This document shows, one piece after another, positions 1 to 5,580 of a stretch of DNA of 6,243 bases (position 1 is its first letter; every line of letters begins with the position of its first letter). Below the pieces are notes generated by a model. It was not told the origin of the DNA, ran no database searches, and saw nothing but the letters and a program-made list of their open reading frames with translations. The stretch comes from CAJKWP01 sp050943075 (GTDB taxonomy: Bacteria; Bacillota; Clostridia; Christensenellales; UBA1242). The stretch is taken from positions 1 through 6,243 of the forward strand of contig JBMNOM010000049.1 of the NCBI GenBank assembly GCA_050943075.1. The letters run 5' to 3'. Position numbers and translations under genes: made by a program.

Positions 1-1
1 C

Positions 2-196
2 CAACGCATTAAGCCAAATGTGGCACAAGACGCTGTGTTTTTAATAAGTGAAATTGTCATTGCTTGTGAAAGCCAAGATTTTGAAAGAGTGTATGCACTT
101 CTTGTTGGGTTTAGATATTTATTTAAACACCTTAAAAATTCCAAAAAAGAAGCACTTAACTTGCTTTCATTAATTGATGAATTTGAAAGCTTTTAA
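2..196 (+). CDS. C-terminal 64 residues of an unrecognised protein (5' end outside window)
   Basis: An open frame runs in from the left edge and stops with TAA at 194-196. It would encode the last 64 residues of a protein. The visible part is predicted mostly alpha-helical: an acidic and hydrophobic helix (VAQDAVFLISEIVIACES), then an aromatic, Leu-rich stretch and a Lys-rich segment before a short acidic end (DEFESF). There is no cysteine pair, membrane span or motif that I can assign to a family. Its base and codon style (CTT/TTG/TTA leucines, GAA, AAA) match the other genes, so it looks native. Its stop overlaps the stop of the convergent ylbJ. Function is unknown; the fragment could in principle be a chance open frame, but an uninterrupted frame ending exactly at the next gene's end argues for a real gene. 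Confidence 0.55.
   Translation, partial: QRIKPNVAQDAVFLISEIVIACESQDFERVYALLVGFRYLFKHLKNSKKEALNLLSLIDEFESF
143..168 (-). terminator. possible weak intrinsic terminator for ylbJ
   Basis: Read on the minus strand, beyond the ylbJ stop, a short stem (AAGCA pairing with TGCTT, 7-nt loop) is followed one base later by six T residues. It lies inside the 3' end of the convergent upstream gene, about 25 bases past the ylbJ stop. The stem is only 5 bp, extendable by one G-C pair with a bulge, so the call is tentative. Confidence 0.3.
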
Positions 197-1179
197 ACAA
201 GGTTTGGAAAAACCAAAAAAATCAAAAAACAAATAATCGTGGAAAAACACGCATGTGTTAATTTTAAAAGAATGAAAAATGAAGTGGAAAACTTCATTTT
301 TTTTAAAAATGCAAGCGACTGCACGGCAGTGGAAACCCCGCTAAAAGTGATGATGAAGCAAGCAATTAAAGTTTTTGCTTTTAATGTAATATTAAGAAGA
401 GAAATGTCTTTTGCGCCATGAGTGATTTCCAAAACACCATTAAAAATTGCTTTAAAAACAGGAAAGGAATCTGGAATTAAGCCAGACAAAAACTGAATTA
501 AAACAAAAAACATAACAATGTAAAAACCCACAACAAGCATGGAATTTGCACTTGAAATTGCGGTGGAAAAAAGAAAGTTGTCGGTGGAAAGCGTGCTGTC
601 TTTAAGCTCGTTTTTTGCTTTGTTGTTCTTTTGATAATTTCTGTAAAAAACACCATTGATAATCGCGCCCAAAAAATGTGAAATTAAAATGATGTAGCCA
701 GCAGTTGGGCTTGCAAGCATTCCAATTCCAACCGTGCCCAAAATAAACATTGGGTCACTGTTTGCGCTGTATGTCATAACTCTTAAGGCGTTGCCTTTGT
801 CAATTCTTCCGCTTTCATATAAATCTGCTGTCACTTTTGCGCCAACAGGATAGCCAGAAATTATGCTTATTGTGTAAACATAAGCGCCAGTGCCGTCTGT
901 GTTGAACAAAAATTTTGTAATTGGAGAAATAAGGCGTGAAAAAAAGTCCACAACCCCAAGTTTTGTTAAAAAAGATGTGAAAATTAAAAATGGAAAAATT
1001 GCAGGCAAAACCACGCTTGCCCAAATTAAAAGCGAGTTTAAAGAAACCGCAATGTATTTTTCTGGCTGAATAATCATTGCGCAAACAACAAAAACAAACA
1101 AAACAGCGATTAAAAAATTAAATGTTGCACTTTTTTGTTTTTTTAACCCTTTCAAATTGACAATTTTTTGCAATATCAT
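193..1179 (-). CDS. ylbJ: YlbJ-type sporulation integral membrane protein (nucleoside-recognition/Gate domain)
   Basis: A 328-residue membrane protein of the YlbJ family, which in Bacillus subtilis is made in the mother cell and needed for heat-resistant spores; its transported substrate is not established. About seven or eight hydrophobic segments are visible, near residues 21-38, 46-70, 100-115, 150-180, 214-236, 270-288 and 303-325. Family hallmarks are the LPAIFPFLIF segment (58-67), ISGYPVGAK (107-115), a NSDPMFILGTVGIGML loop and helix (140-155) that corresponds to the usual N-T-S-G-P version, and FSGVSTAVQ (279-287). It is shorter than B. subtilis YlbJ (about 400 residues). The ATG start has no Shine-Dalgarno site and lies 6 bases after a sigma-E-like -10 box, so the message may be leaderless. 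A GAAAGGG lies inside the gene about 25 bases downstream, but no usual in-frame start codon follows it. It is divergent from pta, a neighbour it also has in clostridia. Confidence 0.87.
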   Translation of the reverse strand: MILQKIVNLKGLKKQKSATFNFLIAVLFVFVVCAMIIQPEKYIAVSLNSLLIWASVVLPAIFPFLIFTSFLTKLGVVDFFSRLISPITKFLFNTDGTGAYVYTISIISGYPVGAKVTADLYESGRIDKGNALRVMTYSANSDPMFILGTVGIGMLASPTAGYIILISHFLGAIINGVFYRNYQKNNKAKNELKDSTLSTDNFLFSTAISSANSMLVVGFYIVMFFVLIQFLSGLIPDSFPVFKAIFNGVLEITHGAKDISLLNITLKAKTLIACFIITFSGVSTAVQSLAFLKKMKFSTSFFILLKLTHACFSTIICFLIFLVFPNLV

Positions 1180-1185
1180 TATAAT
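1157..1185 (+). promoter_or_regulatory. sigma-A promoter of pta-ackA, perfect consensus
   Basis: TTGACA at 1157-1162 and TATAAT at 1180-1185 are separated by exactly 17 bases, a full match to the housekeeping consensus. Transcription should start near 1191-1193, which rules out the longer pta frame opening at 1157 and supports the ATG at 1232. The promoter lies over the first codons of divergent ylbJ. The -35 box sits in a short dyad, AAATTG-A-CAATTT (1154-1166), partly inherent in the TTGACAA sequence itself. I saw no convincing CcpA cre site nearby. Confidence 0.88.
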
Positions 1186-1216
1186 AGTGTATGTTTATAA
1201 AATTTATAATTATGAC
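1186..1216 (-). promoter_or_regulatory. sigma-E (or sigma-K)-like promoter for ylbJ
   Basis: On the minus strand, CATACACT (1186-1193) matches the known sporulation sigma-E -10 consensus CATACAnT. Fourteen or fifteen bases upstream is GTCATAAT(T) (1208-1216), close to the sigma-E -35 type GTCATATT. The -10 box with the following A also fits the sigma-K form CATAnnnTA. No sigma-A pair with proper spacing is visible for ylbJ. The -10 box ends 6 bases before the ylbJ ATG, implying a leaderless or nearly leaderless mRNA. The match agrees with known sigma-E control of ylbJ in B. subtilis, but chance similarity in AT-rich DNA cannot be excluded. Confidence 0.5.
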
Positions 1217-1217
1217 A

Positions 1218-1222
1218 AAAGG
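1218..1222 (+). promoter_or_regulatory. ribosome binding site that fixes the pta start
   Basis: AAAGG ends 9 bases before the ATG at 1232 and lies downstream of the predicted transcription start near 1192. It selects the 328-residue form of Pta over the 353-residue open frame beginning at 1157, whose first codon lies in the -35 box. Confidence 0.75.
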
Positions 1223-1231
1223 TTAGTTGGA

Positions 1232-2218
1232 ATGAAAGATGGAAAAAGGCTTATAAAACTTGCAAAACAAAAACAAAAAACAATTGTTTTTCCAGAAGCA
1301 GGTTTTAGCGACAGAATTGTTGAGGCTGTTAAAATTATTGTTAAAAAGAAAATTGCAAAAGTCATTTTAATTGCAGACGAAAGCGCAATGGCAATCAGGT
1401 TTAAAAACCTGAAAAATGTGACAATAATTAACCCAAAGACATCTCATTTGGCTGGCCCCTTGGCAGAAAAACTTTTTGAAATTCGCAAAGAAAAGGGTGT
1501 GACACAAGAAAAGGCAAAAGAGTTAATCTTAAACCCTTTTTATTTTTCTGTTATGCTTGTGAAAGAAGGTTATGCTGATGGAATGGTGGCTGGAGCTGAA
1601 GTTTCCACAAGCACAACGCTTAAGCCAGCACTTGAAATCATTAAAACCAAAACTGGTCTTGCTTCAAGTTGTATGGTGTTTTTTGGAAAACACAAAACAG
1701 TTAAATTGCCACTTGTGCTTGCCGACCCTGGTTTTGTGCCAAACCCAAGCGAAAAAGACTTGGTGGAAATTGCACACCAAACAACGCAAACAGTTTCAAA
1801 ATTGTTTAAAGACTTAACTCCAAAAGTTGCATTCATCTCGTATTCCACAAAGGGAAGTGCAAACAGTGAGTTCACACAAAAAATGGTTAATGCAACAAAA
1901 ATTTTTAAGGAAAAACATCCAAACATTTTGGCGGATGGAGAAATGCAACTTGATGCAGCACTCATTCCATTTGTTGCAAACAAAAAATGTGCTTTAAGCC
2001 CAGTTGCTGGGCAAGCAAATATATTAATTGTGCCTGACTTGAATGTTGGAAACGCTGTTTATAAAGCAATTCAATATTTTGGCTTTTTAAACGCCATAGG
2101 CCCAGTTGTTCAAGGACTTAACAAACCTGTTAATGATCTTTCAAGAGGTTGCAGTGTTTCCGACATTGTGCTTTTAACAGCTTTAACAGTTTTACAAGCC
2201 ACAGAAGAAACAAAATAA
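1232..2218 (+). CDS. pta: phosphate acetyltransferase (phosphotransacetylase)
   Basis: Converts acetyl-CoA and phosphate to acetyl phosphate and CoA (EC 2.3.1.8), a cytosolic step that feeds acetate kinase. The 328-residue product is the short, single-domain Pta type, like the B. subtilis enzyme (323 residues), without the regulatory N-terminal domains of E. coli Pta. Visible family blocks are FPEAGFSDRIVEA (20-32), YADGMVAGAEVSTSTTLKPAL (114-133), SYSTKGSANS (203-212), DGEMQLDAAL (235-244) and GPVVQGLNKPVNDLSRGC (290-307). The last holds the conserved arginine (R305) equivalent to the CoA-binding and catalytic Arg310 of Methanosarcina thermophila Pta. The start at 1232 is chosen because the promoter places the transcript start near 1192, AAAGG precedes this ATG, and the length then fits the family. 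ackA follows after 31 bases with no terminator, so the two form an operon. Phosphate butyryltransferase is a relative, but the pairing with ackA and the overall match favour Pta. Confidence 0.94.
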   Translation: MKDGKRLIKLAKQKQKTIVFPEAGFSDRIVEAVKIIVKKKIAKVILIADESAMAIRFKNLKNVTIINPKTSHLAGPLAEKLFEIRKEKGVTQEKAKELILNPFYFSVMLVKEGYADGMVAGAEVSTSTTLKPALEIIKTKTGLASSCMVFFGKHKTVKLPLVLADPGFVPNPSEKDLVEIAHQTTQTVSKLFKDLTPKVAFISYSTKGSANSEFTQKMVNATKIFKEKHPNILADGEMQLDAALIPFVANKKCALSPVAGQANILIVPDLNVGNAVYKAIQYFGFLNAIGPVVQGLNKPVNDLSRGCSVSDIVLLTALTVLQATEETK

Positions 2219-2249
2219 ACAAGAAAACAAAACAAAAGGAAAGAGAAAA

Positions 2250-3446
2250 ATGAAAATACTTGTTCTTAATTCAGGAAGCAGTTCACTTAAATATCAATTG
2301 TTTGATATGAACGAAGAAAAATTACTTGCAAAAGGCTTGTGCCAACGCGTTGGAATTGATGGTTCTTTGCTTGAACACAAAGTTAATGGCAAAAAATATG
2401 ACATTTCACAACCAATGCCAACACACAAAGAAGCACTTGCACTTGTTGTTGAAGCGTTGACAAACGAAGAATATGGCGTGATTAAATCCATTGATGAAAT
2501 TGATGGTTTTGGCCACAGATATGTTAATGGTGGGGAAGAATATAAAGACCCAATGATTGTCACTCCAGATATTATTGAAAAATTTAGAGAAAGATTTGAA
2601 TTTGCACCTCTTCATAACCCAGCAAATCTTATGGGAATTGAAGCTTGCATGGCTCTTGCAAAAGGCGTTAAAAACGTTGCAGTGTTCGACACTGGTTTCT
2701 ATAAAAACTTGCCAGACAAATCAAAACTTTATGCAATTGACTATAATCTTTACAAAGATCACAAAATTCATCGTTTTGGTGCTCATGGCACAAGCCACGA
2801 CTTTGTTTCTGAAGCAGTTGCAAAAGAAATGGGCAAAAACAGAGAGGATTTAAAAATAATTACATGCCACCTTGGAAATGGCGCAAGCATCAGTGCAATT
2901 GACAAAGGCGTTTGCGTTGACACATCAATGGGCTTCACACCACTTGAAGGCGTTATGATGGGAACAAGAAGCGGAGATATTGACGCAGCTGTTGTCCCAT
3001 TTTTAATGAACAAATTAAACAAAACTGCAGACGAAATCATCACAATGTTAAATAAGCAAAGTGGTCTTTTGGGTGTGAGCGGTGTTTCAAGCGACATTCG
3101 TGACGTGCAAGCACAAGCGGCAACTAATGAAAGAGCGCGCATTGCACTTGAAATGTTTATTTACAAAATTAGAAAATACATTGGTGCTTATGCAGCAGCA
3201 ATGGGCGGAGTTGACGTGATTGTGTTCACAGCAGGAACAGGGGAAAATCGTCCAGAACTTCGTGAACTCATGGTTGAAAACATGGAATTTATGGGTGTTG
3301 AACTTGACAGAGATGCAAACAACAACTTTGTTCGTGGGGAAAATTGGAAGTTTTCAAAACCAAACTCACGCGTGGCTCTTTATGTAATTCCAACAGATGA
3401 AGAGTTTGCAATTGCAAAAATTACAAAAAACTTAATTAAAGCGTAA
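2250..3446 (+). CDS. ackA: acetate kinase
   Basis: Transfers phosphate from acetyl phosphate to ADP, giving acetate and ATP (EC 2.7.2.1), the energy-yielding last step of acetate fermentation. The 398-residue length is typical. Visible motifs are LVLNSGSSSLKYQLF (4-18, with N7), GHRYVNGG (88-95, R90), APLHNPANLMGIEA (119-132), FDTGF (146-150, D147), HGTSH (179-183, H179), CHLGNGASISAI (206-217), DTSMGFTPLEGVMMGTRSGD (224-243, R240), GLLGVSGVSSDIRD, FTAGTGENRPELR, and a C-terminal PTDEEFAIA with the catalytic-type glutamate. All correspond to known active-site residues of the M. thermophila enzyme, offset by one. The odd residue is A178, where most relatives have phenylalanine in YGFHGTSH; in M. 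thermophila this Phe179 helps line the acetate pocket. AAAGGA (2235-2240) stands 9 bases before the ATG. No U-tailed terminator follows the stop. Confidence 0.97.
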   Translation: MKILVLNSGSSSLKYQLFDMNEEKLLAKGLCQRVGIDGSLLEHKVNGKKYDISQPMPTHKEALALVVEALTNEEYGVIKSIDEIDGFGHRYVNGGEEYKDPMIVTPDIIEKFRERFEFAPLHNPANLMGIEACMALAKGVKNVAVFDTGFYKNLPDKSKLYAIDYNLYKDHKIHRFGAHGTSHDFVSEAVAKEMGKNREDLKIITCHLGNGASISAIDKGVCVDTSMGFTPLEGVMMGTRSGDIDAAVVPFLMNKLNKTADEIITMLNKQSGLLGVSGVSSDIRDVQAQAATNERARIALEMFIYKIRKYIGAYAAAMGGVDVIVFTAGTGENRPELRELMVENMEFMGVELDRDANNNFVRGENWKFSKPNSRVALYVIPTDEEFAIAKITKNLIKA

Positions 3447-3456
3447 TTTTTTAAAA

Positions 3457-3477
3457 TATGCTTGACAACCAAGCATA
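3457..3477. repeat. perfect 8-bp palindrome across the rpmF -35 box, candidate operator
   Basis: Arms TATGCTTG (3457-3464) and CAAGCATA (3470-3477) are perfectly complementary around the 5-base centre ACAAC. The dyad covers the entire -35 hexamer (3462-3467), so a dimeric protein bound here would block RNA polymerase. It lacks a following U-tract, so it is not a normal ackA terminator. I do not recognise it as a FapR, FabT, Zur or Rex site. Confidence 0.55.
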
Positions 3478-3490
3478 AACACAATATAAT
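3462..3490 (+). promoter_or_regulatory. sigma-A promoter of rpmF, perfect consensus
   Basis: TTGACA (3462-3467) and TATAAT (3485-3490) with a 17-base spacer match the consensus fully. The expected transcript start is near 3496-3497, giving a leader of about 22 bases that contains AGGAGG (3507-3512), 6 bases before the rpmF ATG. This is a strong promoter and strong ribosome binding site, as expected for a ribosomal protein gene. Confidence 0.88.
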
Positions 3491-3518
3491 ATTTTAGTTT
3501 AATGATAGGAGGATAAAA

Positions 3519-3716
3519 ATGGCAGTTCCAAAGGGTAAAGTTTCAAGGGCTAGAAGAAATTCAAGGAATTCAGCCAACTTCAAGGTTAGTGCTCCAACAC
3601 TTGTGGAGTGCACAAATTGCCACGAAATGAAGTTGCCACATGTTGTATGTGCAAAATGCGGACACTATAAAGGCAAAAAAGTTGTTGACACTGAAAAGAA
3701 AGCAAAAGCTGAATAA
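3519..3716 (+). CDS. rpmF: 50S ribosomal protein L32 (zinc-ribbon form)
   Basis: A 65-residue, very basic protein of the large ribosomal subunit. It starts with the family signature MAVPKGKVSRARRNSRNS and carries two cysteine pairs, C31-x2-C34 and C44-x2-C47, which form the zinc-binding (C+) version of L32. The length is normal, with a Lys-rich tail. A perfect AGGAGG ribosome binding site stands 6 bases before the ATG. The gene has its own consensus promoter and is followed by a terminator, so it is probably transcribed mainly alone, with possible read-through from ackA. In most Bacillota a yceD (DUF177) gene lies directly upstream of rpmF; here only 72 noncoding bases separate it from ackA. 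Confidence 0.97.
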   Translation: MAVPKGKVSRARRNSRNSANFKVSAPTLVECTNCHEMKLPHVVCAKCGHYKGKKVVDTEKKAKAE

Positions 3717-3731
3717 TTAATTTTAAACATT

Positions 3732-3757
3732 AAACATAGATAACTTCTATGTTTTTT
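3732..3757 (+). terminator. intrinsic terminator of rpmF
   Basis: AAACATAG (3732-3739) pairs with CTATGTTT (3747-3754) around a 7-base loop, and a run of six T (3752-3757) overlaps and follows the 3' arm. It begins 16 bases after the rpmF stop. The stem is AT-rich, hence only moderate strength, and a second hairpin lies 30 bases downstream. Confidence 0.75.
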
Positions 3758-3758
3758 C

Positions 3759-3787
3759 TTGTTATTTAAATTTCGGTTTGATATAAT
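3759..3787 (+). promoter_or_regulatory. extended -10 promoter ahead of plsX
   Basis: TTGTTA (3759-3764, 4 of 6 matches) and TATAAT (3782-3787, perfect) are 17 bases apart, and TG at 3779-3780 adds the extended -10 motif TGnTATAAT. The transcript should begin around 3792-3796, inside the 5' arm of the terminator hairpin that starts at 3788, immediately after the -10 box. Confidence 0.65.
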
Positions 3788-3825
3788 GATTACCTAAAGC
3801 AATTTAGGTAATCTTTTTGTTTTTT
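3788..3825 (+). terminator. strong hairpin terminator between rpmF and plsX
   Basis: GATTACCTAAA (3788-3798) and TTTAGGTAATC (3803-3813) form a perfect 11-bp stem capped by a GCAA (GNRA-type) loop, followed by TTTTTGTTTTTT (3814-3825). This is a clear intrinsic terminator for RNA arriving from rpmF. Transcripts begun at the adjacent promoter would lack part of the 5' arm. The same 26-base dyad could also serve as a repressor site covering the start of transcription. Confidence 0.85.
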
Positions 3826-3846
3826 AAATTAAAATTTAAACATAAT
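3817..3846 (+). promoter_or_regulatory. possible second, weaker plsX promoter
   Basis: TTGTTT (3817-3822) and CATAAT (3841-3846) with an 18-base spacer could start transcription near 3853, downstream of the hairpin, so plsX would not depend on crossing it. The -35 box matches only 3 of 6 bases, and the AT-rich context makes chance likely. Confidence 0.25.
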
Positions 3847-3876
3847 ATTAGTAGAAAATAATTTAAGCAGGTTTAT

Positions 3877-4863
3877 ATGAAAATTGTGATTGATGCTATG
3901 GGCGGAGATAACGCACCAAAAGCAATTGTTGATGGTGCAGTTGCTGCTTTAAAGAAAAATAAAGACATTGAAATTATTTTAACAGGAAAAAGTGAACAAA
4001 TTTTTGCTTGTTTGAAAGATAAAACAATTGAAAGGCTTAGTGTGGTTGACGCAAAAAAAGTTATTACAAACAACGAAAGCCCAACACAAGCTTTTAAAGA
4101 AAAAACAGATTCATCACTTGTTAAAGCGTATGAAATTTTAAAAAATAATGAAGCAGACGCACTTATTTCTGCTGGAAGCACAGGCGCGATATTAGTGGGT
4201 GGTTTCACCAAAATTGGTAGAATTAAAGGCGTTTCTCGTCCTGCGCTTTCTCCACTTTTGCCAACCAAAAAAGGCAGCCAAGTTTTGCTTTTGGATGTTG
4301 GTGCAAATATGGATGCAAAGGCAATTAATTTGTTGCATTTTGCAATTATGGGCTCTTCATACATGAAGGCTTGTTTTGACATTCACAAACCAAAAGTTGC
4401 TCTTTTAAATGTGGGCACAGAAGATGAAAAAGGAAACGAACTCACAAAAGAAGCATTTGCGCTTTTAAAAGAAGGCAACAAAATTAACTTTGTTGGAAAC
4501 ATTGAAGCACGCGACATCACATCTGGCGACTATGACGTTATTGTTGCAGATGGTTTTGCTGGCAATGTTGCATTAAAATCCATTGAAGGTGCTGTTTCAC
4601 TTGCCATGGGTGAGGTGAAAAGAGCATTTAAAGGAATTAAGGGCAAATTGGCCGCTGCTTTTGTGTTTAACAGATTAAGAAAATCAAAAACCAAACTTGA
4701 TTATCACAAATATGGTGGTTCTCCATTTTTGGGTTGCAAAAAAATTATAATTAAGTCACATGGGTCTTCAAAAGCTGAAACAATTAAAGCAAGCATACAT
4801 CAAGCCTATGACTTGTATAATTCAAATTACATTGAAAAACTTGAAACTGAACTTGAAGCTTAA
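3877..4863 (+). CDS. plsX: phosphate acyltransferase PlsX (acyl-ACP:phosphate)
   Basis: Makes acyl phosphate from acyl-ACP and inorganic phosphate (EC 2.3.1.274), the acyl donor that membrane acyltransferase PlsY uses to begin phospholipid synthesis. It is a soluble, peripherally membrane-associated enzyme. The 328 residues fit the family (B. subtilis PlsX has 333). Visible signatures are the N-terminal MKIVIDAMGGDNAPKAIVDG, ESPTQAFKEKTDSSL (67-81), ALISAGSTGAILVGG (95-109), GRIKGVSRPAL (114-124), LLDVGANMDAK (138-148), LLNVGTEDEKGN (176-187), VADGFAGNVALKSIEG (223-238) and the C-terminal HKYGGSPFLGCKKIIIKSHG (277-296). The ribosome site AAGCAGG (3865-3871) stands 5 bases before the ATG. rnc follows after 33 bases without a terminator, so plsX-rnc is probably one operon. 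The acpP gene that often sits between plsX and rnc in clostridia is absent. The 160 bases upstream hold a promoter fused to a terminator. Confidence 0.97.
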   Translation: MKIVIDAMGGDNAPKAIVDGAVAALKKNKDIEIILTGKSEQIFACLKDKTIERLSVVDAKKVITNNESPTQAFKEKTDSSLVKAYEILKNNEADALISAGSTGAILVGGFTKIGRIKGVSRPALSPLLPTKKGSQVLLLDVGANMDAKAINLLHFAIMGSSYMKACFDIHKPKVALLNVGTEDEKGNELTKEAFALLKEGNKINFVGNIEARDITSGDYDVIVADGFAGNVALKSIEGAVSLAMGEVKRAFKGIKGKLAAAFVFNRLRKSKTKLDYHKYGGSPFLGCKKIIIKSHGSSKAETIKASIHQAYDLYNSNYIEKLETELEA

Positions 4864-4896
4864 TCTCCAAGTGCTTTTTCCTTAAAAGGGTTATTT

Positions 4897-5529
4897 ATGA
4901 TTGAAAAAATTTCAAATCACACTTTTAAAAACAAAGAATTAATTGTTCAAGCGTTAACTCACAGTTCATTCAGCCGCAACAACTATGAAAGGCTGGAATT
5001 TTTGGGCGACAGCATTTTGGACTTTTTGGTTGGGGAATATTTGTTTAAAAACAGTGAAGAAGATGAAGGAAACTTAACAAAATTCAGGGCACAATTTGTG
5101 TCTGAAGCGCATTTGGCAAAAGTGTTTGATAGGATTGACTTAAAAAACGAAGTGCTTGTTGGTAAAAGTTATCGTGGAGAACTTTCAAACTCAATTAAAG
5201 CCGACATAATTGAAGCATTAATTGCAGCAGTATATTTGGACGCTGGGTTTGCAAAAGCAAAAAAATTTACTTATTCACTTATTAATCTTGGCAATTTCAA
5301 AACAATGAAAAACAACGACTATAAAACTCAATTGCAAGAAATTGTGCAAGCAAACAAACAAAAAATTGAATATAGAACGCTTTCAAAATCTGGCCAAAGC
5401 CACAATCCAATTTTTGAAGTTGGGGTTTTTATTGACGATGAATTAATTGCAAGCGCACAAGCAGGGCAAAAACACAAAGCAGAACAACTTTGCGCTTTTG
5501 AAGTTTTAAAAATTAAAAAAGTGCTTTAA
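4897..5529 (+). CDS. rnc: ribonuclease III
   Basis: Endonuclease that cuts double-stranded RNA (EC 3.1.26.3), including rRNA precursors. Residues 1-130 form the catalytic domain. The signature ERLEFLGDSIL (31-41) and ADIIEALIAAVYLDAGF (102-118) carry the acidic residues E31, E34, D38, D103 and E106, which align with E37, E40, D44, D107 and E110 of Aquifex aeolicus RNase III, so catalysis should be intact. Residues about 140-206 form the double-stranded-RNA-binding domain, with DYKTQLQEIVQ (141-151), GQSHNPIFEV (166-175) and GQKHKAEQLCAFEVL (190-204). The last is a slight departure from the usual SKKxAEQxAA motif, with histidine at one lysine position. At 210 residues it is a little short (about 225-250 is usual). 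AAAGGG (4885-4890) precedes the ATG by 6 bases. smc, a common clostridial neighbour, does not follow. Confidence 0.96.
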   Translation: MIEKISNHTFKNKELIVQALTHSSFSRNNYERLEFLGDSILDFLVGEYLFKNSEEDEGNLTKFRAQFVSEAHLAKVFDRIDLKNEVLVGKSYRGELSNSIKADIIEALIAAVYLDAGFAKAKKFTYSLINLGNFKTMKNNDYKTQLQEIVQANKQKIEYRTLSKSGQSHNPIFEVGVFIDDELIASAQAGQKHKAEQLCAFEVLKIKKVL

Positions 5530-5534
5530 TTGTT

Positions 5535-5562
5535 TTGATTTAGCAGTGTAATTTAGTATAAA
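5535..5562 (+). promoter_or_regulatory. possible promoter for the ABC-type ATPase gene
   Basis: TTGATT (5535-5540, 4 of 6) and TATAAA (5557-5562, 5 of 6) are 16 bases apart. The start would lie near 5569, which puts the ribosome site AAAGGA (5568-5573) at the very 5' end, an awkward position. No terminator is visible after rnc, so read-through from plsX-rnc is an equally good explanation. Confidence 0.33.
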
Positions 5563-5580
5563 AAAAGAAAGGAACAAATT

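Noticed and set aside
239..421. 60-codon plus-strand open frame inside ylbJ
   Set aside because: It is an antisense shadow of a clearly recognisable membrane protein gene, with no ribosome site and no recognisable product.
1154..1166. 13-base dyad over the pta -35 box as an operator
   Set aside because: Much of the symmetry comes from TTGACAA itself, the arms are only 6 bp and AT-rich, and it does not match Rex or CcpA sites.
1195..1209. 15-base AT-only palindrome in the pta leader as a specific operator
   Set aside because: Perfect dyads made only of A and T arise easily in DNA this AT-rich; noted only as part of the shared promoter region.
1157..1231. 25-codon N-terminal extension of Pta beginning at ATG 1157
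   Set aside because: It begins in the -35 box, upstream of the expected transcript start near 1192, has no ribosome site, and makes the protein longer than the family; the ATG at 1232 fits better.
1570..1983. Antisense open frames inside pta (1570-1983), ackA (2294-2615, 2783-3142) and plsX (3873-4382), and the +1-frame one at 2557-2853
   Set aside because: They lie wholly or almost wholly within conserved enzymes, show unnatural composition and no family motifs; long open antisense frames are expected from the codon bias.
3457..3477. Palindrome as an ackA intrinsic terminator
   Set aside because: No U-tract follows the 3' arm, and the -35 box of the rpmF promoter lies inside it; an operator reading fits better.
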